DNA from: Bdellovibrionales bacterium
Lineage (GTDB): Bacteria > Bdellovibrionota > Bdellovibrionia > Bdellovibrionales > UBA1609
Assembly: GCA_016716765.1 (NCBI GenBank)
Contig: JADJVA010000005.1
Span: 100,730-164,729 of the forward strand
Direction: 5' to 3'
Length of the DNA: 64,000 nucleotides
The notes beneath the pieces were generated by a model. It had not been told where the DNA came from. It did no database searches and was given only the letters and a program-made list of their open reading frames with translations. The position numbers and the translations under genes are program-made. This document shows positions 47,636 to 57,631 of this stretch, one piece after another. The first letter of the stretch is position 1. Each line of letters opens with the position of its first letter.

Positions 47636-48954
47636 ATATTTTCCTTCATTCCAGCAGGGATAGATTGATTTAAAAGGAGAGATTTGCAGCTTTTAACAAG
47701 GCGACCAGTCCATGAGGTCAGAGGGCTTCTAAAATGAAACATCCCCACCACTGATTTCAGCGCGGCTTCACCTCTGGCAGATAGGTTATTCATTCGATTT
47801 GCAAAGGACTCAAATGCCTGATTGGGACCCCAGTGAATGAGCGCGGCTGTGCCTCCATAGAGAACGGCTAGTCCAATAATTGGGAGGCTCGGTTGATAAA
47901 TGACAACATTGCCTATGGCTATGGGGTCAAAGTGAACGAGATCCAGCATTTTCACTCCAAATAGATCGAGTTTGGACAACACTGGTCCTAACAAAAATAA
48001 TGGGAAGCCCACCCATGCCGAGGCTTTTCTACTCAAATTGTGACTTTTTGCAGCTCCGAGCCAATAACCTGGAAATTTCGCTATTCCATTGACTAAGACT
48101 TCTATATTTCCTTGTAGAGTGAGAAGAGAATGGGCGGAGCCGACTGCTCCGCCCAGAGCTCTCCAGACATAAGACATAAATGTGGAGTGTGCAAAGCGAA
48201 TTGCAATTTCGTTCCATGAGTGGCGATCTTCAAAATTAAATTGATGGCGTGTCTGAGTATTGCGAAAACGCCCTACAATATTATCATAAGTCCGAATATG
48301 GGTCGCAAAAATTAACTCATAAAAGGTAATTCCAGCCGTCATGGCTGAAGCGACCCAAGGGCTCACTCCATCAAGGGAAAGCCAGATGCTTCCGGCAATC
48401 AGTCCGTTCGAAGCGGCGAGAGTCACACCTTGGTATAGCTCTCCCTTGGTGGGACGGGAATAAACTGATTTCCACCAAGACTCCAGCCCCGTCGGTACTT
48501 TTGCCTCACTCGCTACCTGGGCAGCAAGCCTCACTTTTAAGTCCTCCAGTTTTGAATCTGCTGATGGCAAGGTTTGGAGATCCGAGCGAAAATCACCATT
48601 GCCGGTTGATATAGCGACGGATTGAGCTTCTGGCACCACAATCTGATAGTGGATACTCTGATTGCTCAAACGATTGAGAAAGTCGATCTCATGAGGCTTA
48701 AGTTTTTTAGAGGTAGAGAACACGTACACTCCAGGGGAGTGACCTATTACAGTCCGCGCTCTTTCAATCGCCTCCCGCAGATAGATTATCTCTTGATGAG
48801 GCATCAAAGACTGTTTCGACATTTCTGCCTTGATTTGGATAGAGCTGTCTGCTGTACCGGATCCTAGAGAGTAGGCGATGGCGGATTCTTGCGCCGTTGC
48901 ACCAGTTGCGCAGAAAGCGGAGGAAATGAGAAATAAAAAAGACAATTCTCTCAT
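47632..48954 (-). CDS. Hypothetical membrane protein with signal peptide
   Basis: A 440-residue protein with a signal peptide (cleavage after ATAQES) and several hydrophobic segments in its second half (GLIAGSIWLSLDGV, WVASAMTAGITFYELIFA, VGFPLFLLGPVLSKL, GLAVLYGGTAALI), so it is probably a multi-pass membrane protein. Family unrecognised. Start and stop both overlap neighbours by four bases (ATGA), showing tight translational coupling within the operon. Confidence 0.65.
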   Translation of the reverse strand: MRELSFLFLISSAFCATGATAQESAIAYSLGSGTADSSIQIKAEMSKQSLMPHQEIIYLREAIERARTVIGHSPGVYVFSTSKKLKPHEIDFLNRLSNQSIHYQIVVPEAQSVAISTGNGDFRSDLQTLPSADSKLEDLKVRLAAQVASEAKVPTGLESWWKSVYSRPTKGELYQGVTLAASNGLIAGSIWLSLDGVSPWVASAMTAGITFYELIFATHIRTYDNIVGRFRNTQTRHQFNFEDRHSWNEIAIRFAHSTFMSYVWRALGGAVGSAHSLLTLQGNIEVLVNGIAKFPGYWLGAAKSHNLSRKASAWVGFPLFLLGPVLSKLDLFGVKMLDLVHFDPIAIGNVVIYQPSLPIIGLAVLYGGTAALIHWGPNQAFESFANRMNNLSARGEAALKSVVGMFHFRSPLTSWTGRLVKSCKSLLLNQSIPAGMKENI

Positions 48955-50168
48955 TTTCTGTATCCCGGCGGCTCTATGAGCCGCTCTCTTGGAGGCACGA
49001 TTGTGTCCGAAGAAGAGCCATCAGATTTGATGGTGAATGCTTCAGCATCGTCCTGTGTTTGTTGGGACGGAGTTGGAGATGAGTGCTGATAATTGAGTAC
49101 TTTCTTTACGAATTCGGAGGCCAGTTCTGGAGAATGAGAAAGTCGTGGCAGTTCGAGTTTCTGGGGCTGTGAGCTGCCTCTCAGATCAACAAAAAGTCCG
49201 GGAAAAAATCCAACGACCGAACCATTATTTTCCCCCTTTAAAATTTTCTCTTTCAATCGTGATTGCCTTTTTTCGATATAGTCCCGAAGATGTCCCTTGA
49301 CCTTTGTGGTATCAAAAACCTGGATCGTCTCTTCTGAAGAATAATCAAATACGCAACGCACACCCTGGGGTCTTCCCCAGGCATCTTGGCAAAGTCCCCC
49401 TATTTGAAGTGCCTGAGTTATTTGGGCGTGGTCTGCGTCGTAGGAAAACCCACAAGAAAACATGGGAGAGCTGGAGTTTTGGTTTTGAGTTGCCTCTGGG
49501 TTGATGGCTAATTCAGGAAAGTTGCCCGTCATTCCGACAGTGCCACTGATATCTATCCCAAGTGCTTTAAAATCAGTGACAACAGCGGGCGCAGGAATAA
49601 AATATTTATAATTATCGTCATTGGAGGGCCTATTGACCCTTCCGCCAATATTGCTGGTTGGAACTCCTCGGAAGTCAAAGAGGCGATCAGAATAGTGAGT
49701 GGCATTTTTATTTTCATGGATGTTCAATGCCGCGAGGGTCCACTCTATTGGGGTCGGTAAGCGTCCGCCCTGCAATCTACAAAATTCAATAGCCTCCAAT
49801 GGTTTCCTATTCTCAACTCCAAAATAGGCTGGGTAATCCAGATCCACTTTTTCATCAGGAAAGGATTTCCAGTCGCTTGAAATGAAAGAGGCCAACTCCG
49901 GAGGGTACTGGTTAAAGCAAGAGGTGCCTTCGCCTAGAACAGCTCGTTTATCTCGACAACTCGCCTCAAAGATTGAAATATAAAAAGGGCGTACTTCATA
50001 CCCCGCAGGATCATCCGTTGCTGTCGGATCGACAAGTATTGAATTAAAGACATAATTGGATCCGCTCGGAACTTTCGTGGTCGATTCCGCAGCCTTGGCA
50101 ATATCAAAGGAGGTGCCGAATTCGACGCAAATAAAAAACAAGATAAATGTATAATTTAAAATAATCAT
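48951..50168 (-). CDS. Exported formylglycine-generating-enzyme-like protein
   Basis: A 405-residue exported protein with an FGE-sulfatase (SUMF1/PvdO) type fold. The diagnostic run is RPFYISIFEASC near the start, GGRLPTPIEWTLAALN near residue 140, and GMTGNFPELAINPE near 220. The usual final core strand RC is seen as GVRCVF. Catalytic cysteines of true FGE are not evident, so a binding role is more likely. A Pro/Ser/Thr-rich tail follows. It is third from the end of the six-gene operon. Confidence 0.75.
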   Translation of the reverse strand: MIILNYTFILFFICVEFGTSFDIAKAAESTTKVPSGSNYVFNSILVDPTATDDPAGYEVRPFYISIFEASCRDKRAVLGEGTSCFNQYPPELASFISSDWKSFPDEKVDLDYPAYFGVENRKPLEAIEFCRLQGGRLPTPIEWTLAALNIHENKNATHYSDRLFDFRGVPTSNIGGRVNRPSNDDNYKYFIPAPAVVTDFKALGIDISGTVGMTGNFPELAINPEATQNQNSSSPMFSCGFSYDADHAQITQALQIGGLCQDAWGRPQGVRCVFDYSSEETIQVFDTTKVKGHLRDYIEKRQSRLKEKILKGENNGSVVGFFPGLFVDLRGSSQPQKLELPRLSHSPELASEFVKKVLNYQHSSPTPSQQTQDDAEAFTIKSDGSSSDTIVPPRERLIEPPGYRK

Positions 50169-50177
50169 AAAATGTCC

Positions 50178-53100
50178 CTATTGGTTTAACTCGACGACTA
50201 TGTCGTTTGCGGAAATGGATCGGTCATTCTCCGCCCGGCGAGTCTCATCTTTAGATTCCAATGTTTTTAGCAAAGCGAGGTTTCGAAAGACTTGGTTGCC
50301 CATGAAAGGTCGCACTTGAACGAGAAAGGCTTTGTTTCCTAAGACACAGAACTCAAGATCCCATTTCATATTTTTGTAACCATACTTTGAAGCCATTTGC
50401 TTTTGTATCCCATCACCCATTTTGGCGAGTTGTCTGGCGACATCTTCAGTAATAATAGGTTTGATAACTCCGGCAGAAACCTTCATAAGACCAGAGTGGG
50501 GCCAGGCCTTAAGCGCCCACTTCTCTTTTGCATTTGTTGTTCGGGCTGTTTGAACTCTCCCGGTAGTACGAGAAACTGTGACAACCTCGGGTGATTTCTC
50601 TCCATTGACCGTGGTGACGCCTATTCCTTCATTGGCCGCGATGTAAATCAAGTCACCGAAGTCTGTGGACTGAGGATCGCCCACGATCATAACTCCGGCC
50701 TTTTCAGAATTTATTCCCACTTGGATGAGAACAGAGGGGACGACATCCCAGGGATTTTCAATGAGTTCTTTGCGCCAGGAATAGGCCTTCTCTGTGAATG
50801 GAGACGCCCAAACGGATTTAATCGCCTCCATTACATTGTAGGCATGCTGTAAGTGCAAATCTTCCTGAGAAACTCGCTGTCCTGGGTTGATTGCTTGCAC
50901 GTTTGGAACAGTGTCGTTGAGACCCGCGCCAACAAAGGTCGCAAGATCTTCCGCATTCGTATCGCTGCGAACAAAAACACCACGTTCATAAAAATCGACC
51001 TGGCCCTTAGGGGCTCGAGTGGTGAACTTGGTGATGATGTAGGATTCGAGTTCAGGAGCGAGCTTGATTCGGCTGATGGCTCGGCGAATCTTCAAAAAGA
51101 CATCTCGGCGAAATTCGCTGGCTTCCTTTGAATCACCCTTTAGTCTGCTGTCAGCAAGTAAGGCCTTGATATAATCGTAGAGGCTGTACTCTTTTTTGGT
51201 TTTTGGGTCCAGGTATTTACGGTTGATATGATGCCAATAGACGCTAAACGGAAGTACGATTCCGCGCGGCACCGTATTGGTAAATAGTTGCGCCAACTCA
51301 CCCTGTCCTTTGGCTTTTCCACCAGCAATCTTGTCGTCATAGCGAAGCGCATCTAGGGTGACGGGGTGAAAGACTTCCATAGTGGGCAATTGTAGTTTAA
51401 TTTTCTCCTGAAATTTCACTTGATTGTACTTATGGTAGACCTCGGTTTCTGTTGTATTGACAATATCGAGATTCTTGATAGACGCTTCGCCATTTTCTAA
51501 AGTAAATAACAGAATCTGTTTTCCATTGACCTCACGTGCGATTTTTTCTAAAGTCGAAAATGGCATGTAAACGTTGGGAATTCCCAAATTTGATGTGATC
51601 AACTGCACATGTGAAATGAGTGAACCTGAATGCGAGATGATGATGCCAGCCACCTTATGAATTTGTGCTGAAGTCTTTCGAAGCAAGTAGATACCATTTG
51701 GATTCCAATAAAAATCAGGATCGTCGAGCTCAGATTCTGATGGATAATAAACGACACCTTTGGAGATTCCTTGGTTTAGGATTCTAAATGGCACGCTTAA
51801 ATTTTCCTTATTAAGTGTAAATCGGATTCCTGAGGACTGGGCAATCTTCGAACTCAAATTAAGAAGAATATTTTCCATTGGTTGAATCGTACTCGATCTT
51901 AGGATCTCATCAACGACGAGTTCAGCTTCTGATTTTTCGACAAATTGGGTGTATTTTTCGATCAAGGGATTGAAGATATCCCTAATTCTTTGCTGGGCAC
52001 TTCGTGTTTCGCTTTCAATAATGGAGACTGCAATATTGAACTGACTCGTCTGGATTTTGGTGGAAGCCATCAATTGAGCGATAGATTCTTCAAATTCGGC
52101 GATAGCCTCTGGCGAAGAGAGCCCTAATGAGACGTTTGCAGAGAAGTAGGATTTCAGTAGGCGGACAGTTTGCACGACAGTGAAGGGTATCCCATGTTTT
52201 GAAATCTGCTGTTGAAGCAAAAATCCCAGACTGAATATTTCCCTTTGGAGAAGTCGAGAAAGGTCGAAGAATTCGTAGATGCAATTGATCGTCCGATCAA
52301 TTGCACAATCGGCAAAATCGGTCTGGTTGTTTCCTGTCTTTTCACCAATGGAGTGAATCTGTTCTGCGTTATGGATAGACTGCCGGCTCAATCCATCAAG
52401 TATATTCAAAGTTCTTTCAACGATTCCTTCAACTGTGGCTGGACTGGTGGCAGTTCGAAGGACTTCTTTGAGTTCACTTATTGATCTAAGTGTGGTTGAC
52501 AGGCGTCTGAATTCCGCAGATGCTGTGTTGGATTCTAAATCGTAAGTAGTCAAAAACTCATTGACTCCCGCATCGCCAAAAAGGGTCAATAGATCTGCTA
52601 AGACTTGCTCCCCTCTTCGTTTGAATTCAGGGTTAGTCACCTTCGCTAGGTAATTGCGTACCTTTGTCGTCGTCCCATAACTCGGGTCCTGATGTATTTC
52701 GGCCCTGGTATCAAAAAATGTAGGATCAAGATCTGCGAGTTCAAGAGCTCCGATACGCAATCTATTGATAAGATCGTTGCTATTGCCGTGAGGGACAAGG
52801 CCGGTAAAGAGGTATCCTCTGAGTAAATAGTCTTGATGAACCGGAGATTGTTTGTACATTTTTGCCAGAATCAACTCAAGATTTCTGCTGTTTGTTCGAA
52901 AGCTGCTCTCAACATCGGATCGACCCATTGTTGTCCAGCTCAGAGGCAGCCAGGGCATTCCTTTTGGGCGAGCACGAAGAAATTCCTGGATATAAAGCTC
53001 TTCTACGTGGGAATTCAAATCTTCGCCTAACACAGAAACTTCTGGAGCGATGTTTGAAGTGTCGACGACGACTTTTAGTCCGAGGAATTTCATCCGATCA

Positions 53101-53315
53101 ATTCCTTTACTGATGACAGAATTTTCAATCGATAGACCTTGGCCGTTTCTATTTCTTGTTTGTCCTGCCGAGAGCGAATTGAGATAAGCGGCCGTCATTT
53201 CTATGTTCAACTTTTGATCAGATGAGAGCTCAAGTGCGTGAATGTGATCCTCAGTTAAGAGCACAAAAATAAAAACAACAGCGAAATAAAAATTGAAACA
53301 CGAGTGTCTTTTCAT
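50178..53315 (-). CDS. Exported dikinase-like protein (PEP-utilising domain then PPDK-type ATP-binding domain)
   Basis: A 1045-residue protein with a signal peptide (MKRHSCFNFYFAVVFIFVLL). About 500 helical N-terminal residues match nothing I know. A swivelling phosphohistidine domain follows, with catalytic-type His in SHSGSLISHVQLITSNLGIP near residue 565. A PPDK/PEP-synthase ATP-binding domain comes next: GGKAKGQGELAQLF near 665, FVRSDTNAEDLATFVGAGL near 780, FLVQVRPF near 998. This order (His domain before the nucleotide domain) is that of alpha-glucan water dikinases, not of PEP synthase. A signal peptide on an ATP enzyme is odd. GGAG lies five bases before the ATG. Confidence 0.8.
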   Translation of the reverse strand: MKRHSCFNFYFAVVFIFVLLTEDHIHALELSSDQKLNIEMTAAYLNSLSAGQTRNRNGQGLSIENSVISKGIDRMKFLGLKVVVDTSNIAPEVSVLGEDLNSHVEELYIQEFLRARPKGMPWLPLSWTTMGRSDVESSFRTNSRNLELILAKMYKQSPVHQDYLLRGYLFTGLVPHGNSNDLINRLRIGALELADLDPTFFDTRAEIHQDPSYGTTTKVRNYLAKVTNPEFKRRGEQVLADLLTLFGDAGVNEFLTTYDLESNTASAEFRRLSTTLRSISELKEVLRTATSPATVEGIVERTLNILDGLSRQSIHNAEQIHSIGEKTGNNQTDFADCAIDRTINCIYEFFDLSRLLQREIFSLGFLLQQQISKHGIPFTVVQTVRLLKSYFSANVSLGLSSPEAIAEFEESIAQLMASTKIQTSQFNIAVSIIESETRSAQQRIRDIFNPLIEKYTQFVEKSEAELVVDEILRSSTIQPMENILLNLSSKIAQSSGIRFTLNKENLSVPFRILNQGISKGVVYYPSESELDDPDFYWNPNGIYLLRKTSAQIHKVAGIIISHSGSLISHVQLITSNLGIPNVYMPFSTLEKIAREVNGKQILLFTLENGEASIKNLDIVNTTETEVYHKYNQVKFQEKIKLQLPTMEVFHPVTLDALRYDDKIAGGKAKGQGELAQLFTNTVPRGIVLPFSVYWHHINRKYLDPKTKKEYSLYDYIKALLADSRLKGDSKEASEFRRDVFLKIRRAISRIKLAPELESYIITKFTTRAPKGQVDFYERGVFVRSDTNAEDLATFVGAGLNDTVPNVQAINPGQRVSQEDLHLQHAYNVMEAIKSVWASPFTEKAYSWRKELIENPWDVVPSVLIQVGINSEKAGVMIVGDPQSTDFGDLIYIAANEGIGVTTVNGEKSPEVVTVSRTTGRVQTARTTNAKEKWALKAWPHSGLMKVSAGVIKPIITEDVARQLAKMGDGIQKQMASKYGYKNMKWDLEFCVLGNKAFLVQVRPFMGNQVFRNLALLKTLESKDETRRAENDRSISANDIVVELNQ

Positions 53316-53332
53316 TTTAACTCCATCGAAAT

Positions 53333-53713
53333 CTAAAGCAAAAGGGTCTTTCCTGAATCAATAAAATAGATCAATTCCAATTGTTCTTGACGATCATTTA
53401 CTTGCTGCAATTGGCGCAAAACAATTCTGTTGAGCGATAAATCAATATAGCCTTCGTTCGCTTTCCAAGTGCGAATCAAATTGGAAGATTTCGTACCTTC
53501 CTTCATTTCGTATATTTTTAACTGACTCATGCCAAACGCGAGAATCGGAAACATTGAGGTTCTTTGCATTTGATCCGAAGACAACTCGATGCACTGATTG
53601 GCCTTGTTGCACCTGATGAACTTTGCTCCATTTATAAATTCAGTCGCACCTCTGGCTTGAATTGAAAATGCCATGAGGAAAATTCCAAATATCATTTTTA
53701 ATTGGCGTCGCAT
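53333..53713 (-). CDS. Small exported protein
   Basis: A 126-residue protein with a signal peptide (KMIFGIFLMAFSIQARG, cleavage near ARGATE) and a beta-rich mature part with one Cys pair (IRCNKANQC). Family unrecognised. It overlaps the preceding gene by 16 bases and lies 17 bases before the dikinase-like gene, so it is part of the operon. Confidence 0.65.
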   Translation of the reverse strand: MRRQLKMIFGIFLMAFSIQARGATEFINGAKFIRCNKANQCIELSSDQMQRTSMFPILAFGMSQLKIYEMKEGTKSSNLIRTWKANEGYIDLSLNRIVLRQLQQVNDRQEQLELIYFIDSGKTLLL

Positions 53714-55077
53714 TTTAAACCAAGCCTTCCTATTTCAGAGAGAAAATCTGTCGTTTTGCGATCTGGAAGTAGTATGTTCCAAGCCTCCTCGTCTACCTTC
53801 ATGCCGTTGCCACAGGCATTGAAATTGATTGGTAGGAGCGATTTGATGTTTGAAGGGGGATTTTTTAAAAATGGTATGAGTTGGGCTTTTGTCGTGACAA
53901 TTTGTCCGGTTTCGTTTTGTCCTCCCACGTAAAAAGAGCCACCATTGAGAATTTTCCAGGAGCTGGATAAGAGTTCACTCATAGAGATCTCGGTAATATT
54001 TGGCCGATCAATTGACTGAACCGTTTGGCTCCCATCAATACAAAAGATACCCATGCCAAAATATTGATTCGGCCTCACCGCCCGGTTTTGCGTAAATCCG
54101 CCATCAGGGCAGGAATGCCTTGTATTCGAAGTTAACCATGACAATGCTGAATAAAGGTCCACTCCCAATTCTTTGATTAAATGTAATTTTTGGCTTGATT
54201 TTAATATTCCGAACTCAGGAATGGAGTTAAAATATCGAACATATTCCTGATCTGACATTACTTTATCCAGCCGATGCCGACGTTGGTTTATGTTAAAGTA
54301 TCCATTGAGTTGGTAGGAGGTGGTCAGCACCGTTTTTAATAGTTGATTGGTAATCAGAATGCGCAAAATTTCTAGGTCCACTCGATCTACTTGGACTGAT
54401 TTTACCTCTAGAAGAGGGCACTCGTCCAATTGATAGATATTCTCTCCCAAAACCTTTACATCGCATAGACGCCAAAGCGCACTGGTGCCATCAAGCAATT
54501 TGCCTTGAAAAGGATTATCATCGACTTCTGCAACAAGCGACGGGATCGCCATGGAAAATTTTAGATCCATATTATTGGCGAGAAATCGTCTGACTTCCAG
54601 AAGTGATTGCTGGTGGGCCTCAGCAATTCTTTGAAAACCCAATTCGTTTTTGACGAGAGGGAGGGCGTCAGGATTTTCAGTCAAATAGCGAAACAGATTG
54701 CCCTTTCCAAATCGCTCTATTTCAGATTGGATTGTGCCGTAGTTATTAGTTCCTTTGTAGGTATCGATAATCGGCTTAATCCGAGCAAAGAATCCTTTAA
54801 AGGGGGTGTAAACAGAGACAAGGTGCTTGTAAAACTGTGCCTTTCGGTTTTTTTGATCAAATGACAGCGCCAAATCAAAAATTCTGTCTGCGTACATAAA
54901 GGAATAGGAGATCAGTAACTTCTCTCCCATTTCAGTTAACTTTTCAGATCTTTGTTGTGAATTGATTTCGCCGCGCAGGAAGGGGCGCACATCGACGATT
55001 TGTCTAGGGGTTGCAAGGGCGCCCGTGCCAACCGCAAAGCAACAAAATATAGCGAAGAACCGGTAAGGATTAAGCAT
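53698..55077 (-). CDS. Hypothetical exported protein
   Basis: A 459-residue protein and the first gene of the six-gene exported operon. Signal peptide MLNPYRFFAIFCCFAVGTGA, probably cleaved after ALA. The mature part is mixed helix and strand; eight or so Cys residues (RLCDVK, ECPLLE, SCPDGG, FCIDGS, NACGNG, LKCDAN) suggest disulfides. No family recognised. AGAGG lies about eight bases before the ATG. The noncoding stretch upstream should hold the operon promoter. Confidence 0.7.
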   Translation of the reverse strand: MLNPYRFFAIFCCFAVGTGALATPRQIVDVRPFLRGEINSQQRSEKLTEMGEKLLISYSFMYADRIFDLALSFDQKNRKAQFYKHLVSVYTPFKGFFARIKPIIDTYKGTNNYGTIQSEIERFGKGNLFRYLTENPDALPLVKNELGFQRIAEAHQQSLLEVRRFLANNMDLKFSMAIPSLVAEVDDNPFQGKLLDGTSALWRLCDVKVLGENIYQLDECPLLEVKSVQVDRVDLEILRILITNQLLKTVLTTSYQLNGYFNINQRRHRLDKVMSDQEYVRYFNSIPEFGILKSSQKLHLIKELGVDLYSALSWLTSNTRHSCPDGGFTQNRAVRPNQYFGMGIFCIDGSQTVQSIDRPNITEISMSELLSSSWKILNGGSFYVGGQNETGQIVTTKAQLIPFLKNPPSNIKSLLPINFNACGNGMKVDEEAWNILLPDRKTTDFLSEIGRLGLKCDAN

Positions 55078-55503
55078 GAGGAAACCTCTGTTATAGCGTT
55101 ACAGTAGACTCAGCAAGGACTGTACCAAGGTACTCCTGTTATTTGTCTTATTCGTCGAGGATCTGGGGGAGACGGGAAAATAGGGGCGTCATTTCAGAAG
55201 GTTGGAGTCTCATCAGCAAGGCAAAAAGTTACTTTTTATAAGCGAGATGGGTGCTTCTATTCAGAACTGATTCTCAGCAGAATCTCAGATGAGCGGTCCT
55301 CTATAGGAAATACAAGTCGAGGGATCGAGTAATTATATGAAAAGAGGTTTTTTTTGAGCCTGACTGAAATATTAACAAGGTGACTCAATTTGCGGTTTCC
55401 AGTCCGGCCTTTGGTTTGGATACTGGTAGGCGTGCGGGCTGCCGAAGAAAGCCAGCTATTTTGCCTGAAACGCAATACGCCTTGGGGGGAGTTAAAGTAT
55501 CCT
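55078..55503. other. Noncoding stretch before the exported operon
   Basis: About 425 bases with no convincing gene. A 72-codon open frame on the minus strand (55257-55475) has no ribosome binding site and a poor amino-acid mix. The minus-strand promoter of the six-gene operon should be here. A weak GATTCT/AGAATC hairpin lies around 55270, and a T8 run follows AGAGG near 55345. Nothing else is evident. Confidence 0.5.
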
Positions 55504-57450
55504 CAGTCTTTATTTTTTAGATTATTATACTCAGCGGATTTCAAAAGTTCAGAAATTACTTGAGATCGGGTCATGTGACCTAAATCAAGAACATTCGTAT
55601 AGGCATTTTCACCTCGTGGATCGGCGTCTCTTCTTAGAATTGAGCGATAAACGTGTTTAACCCATGCACGATTCTCCTTTTTGAAAACATTTGTTACGAA
55701 TTCATTAGATTTGACAAATTCGAGTCACAAGTCTTCCCTTGATTGAGTTTTGCGATCGAGCTTTCCTTTGTGAAAGTCCAAACCACCCTTATCTGACTCT
55801 CGTCCGAGTAACCCCCGATATAAATTCTCCACGAAATCACTGTTTGAAAGAGTTTTTGAAATTTCCGAAGTCAAAATTGAAAAAAACTGAATTCTGACAG
55901 GTGTAGCGGCTGGCGGCGGTAAAATTGGTCCGATAGCTTCAGAGCGAATCTGGATCACAGTGTTGTCGGGTTTCTTAAAAAAATGGATGTTTGGATTTGT
56001 CGAGTTTCTTCTAGGATAATATTAAATGAGTTTGTTTTATCAATAAGATATCTATAATCGTTGCTGCTCTCCGCGCCATTGTTAAGATTTTTTATTGGAC
56101 GTACAGCCAAAGAAATCGTCAGATCTTCGGCGTCTTTTAGAAGTTCAAATCCGGTGACGGAGGGGTTGTTAATCGTAATGAGCCCGTCGCCTTTGAAATA
56201 GATGGCCTTTCCTGAAAACAATGGAACCGACGGATTCTGAAAATCATTTTGAGGACAAATTCGATTCGTGCAATCAGAAAAATGCTCCTCCGCGTACTTG
56301 ACTCCGCTATTCAGATTTGGAACAAAGAACTTACCCGAAACATCTGGAGTCACTCCGAGATCATAGTCGCCACCTTGATTGAGACCTTCTGACATTTCAA
56401 GATAAAGATCATAAAACCGTCGATTTGTCATCATACGATGAATGCTCGCTGATTCTGAGTAGGGATTCTTCACAACAATAGTTAAGTCAGTCAGCCCCAA
56501 GCGGTAGTTGCCACTTTTTTGTGGATCATTTTGAGAAATAATAAACGCTTTGTAGGTCAAATAAGGACCATTATCGACTGAACTCCCAGACTCGTCAGAT
56601 CGAAAGGGGTTTTCCGTGTAGTTCGAATTCGGCATGAGAGCCAAGGCATTGAGATCCGAGGTTGGCAGGATCTCTTTGTCCTCAAATGCATTTGGATTGC
56701 TGAGACTGTTGCCTGCAACGGCCCATTCGTAAGGAGGTGAAAACGCCTCCTGCATTTTGGCAGCTACCTCGCCATCGTCCTTTGGAATAGACTTGCTTAA
56801 CGACTCTGGGCGAAAAATTTTTGCTGCCCAACCGGACGTTGACTCACTGCCACCCCAATAGACGGCCTTACCACTTTCATTCATAATTGCAAAATAGGGG
56901 TGAGCAGAATAGAAGAAAAATCTCGCACCGGGCGTCCCCCCCGTGCGGGAGCTGAAAACATCCTTCAATGGAGAACCTTTCAGATCGGTTTCATAAATTA
57001 CAAGATTTCCGTCTCCTTGAAAAGCAGCTAAACATCTCGTGCATTTTCCGTTTGTACCCGTTGCCCATTTAGCACCTCCTCCCTGGCCGTCCTGATAGAG
57101 AACTAAATTTCCGTCTCCCTGCATAACCAGAGTAAATCCAGAAAACTGAAGACTTTCTCCGGAATACAAAGCTCCGACTGCCACTTCTTTGATGGGACTG
57201 AGAGAACTTAAAGATGAGGGAACCCTAGATCGAACGATGGAAGTGCCAATAAAAACTCGACCATCCCAAAGCTATGGCCGTTGGCACTCACTGCAGGCAA
57301 ACTAAAGTTGGGATTTCCGGGAAAACTTAAGCGTTCCACATCCACTAAATCACTAAAAAAGCCGTCACTTCCTCGTGGCATTCCGCTCGGGTTTCCCTGA
57401 GAGGATAAATCAATTGCTTTCATCTTGCCACAATTCTGAAAGGTCATCAC
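55504..57450 (-). pseudogene. Frameshifted B-lectin/LamG-like/DUF4214 lipoprotein gene
   Basis: One ancestral gene in four frame-shifted pieces. Piece 1 (57450 to about 57270) carries a lipoprotein signal end MTFQNCGKM. Piece 2 (about 57270 to 55977) has a bulb-type mannose-lectin domain (LVMQGDGNLVLYQDG, AAFQGDGNLVIYE) and a LamG-like segment (AIYFKGDGLITINNP). Piece 3 (to about 55727) starts a DUF4214 repeat (DFVENLYRGLLGRESDKGGL), and piece 4 (to 55504) holds a second (AWVKHVYRSILRRDADPRG). The piece 2/3 break lies at a T7 run. The breaks at 57270 and 55727 are also single-base. It is either a real pseudogene or indel error in the assembly. Confidence 0.75.
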
Positions 57451-57631
57451 ACCAATGGCAACGACTGAGAGACCTCCGAAAGATGTTCAAATCTGAACAG
57501 ATGTTCTTTTGACGAATATGGAGCAAGAACATTGCCAGCCAGAAACCTGTTAAGATGTTTGCAGAGCCCTTGGGACATCATAATCGATACAGATGATCAC
57601 CTTTTTTACATGAGACACCTTCTTTCCCTTT

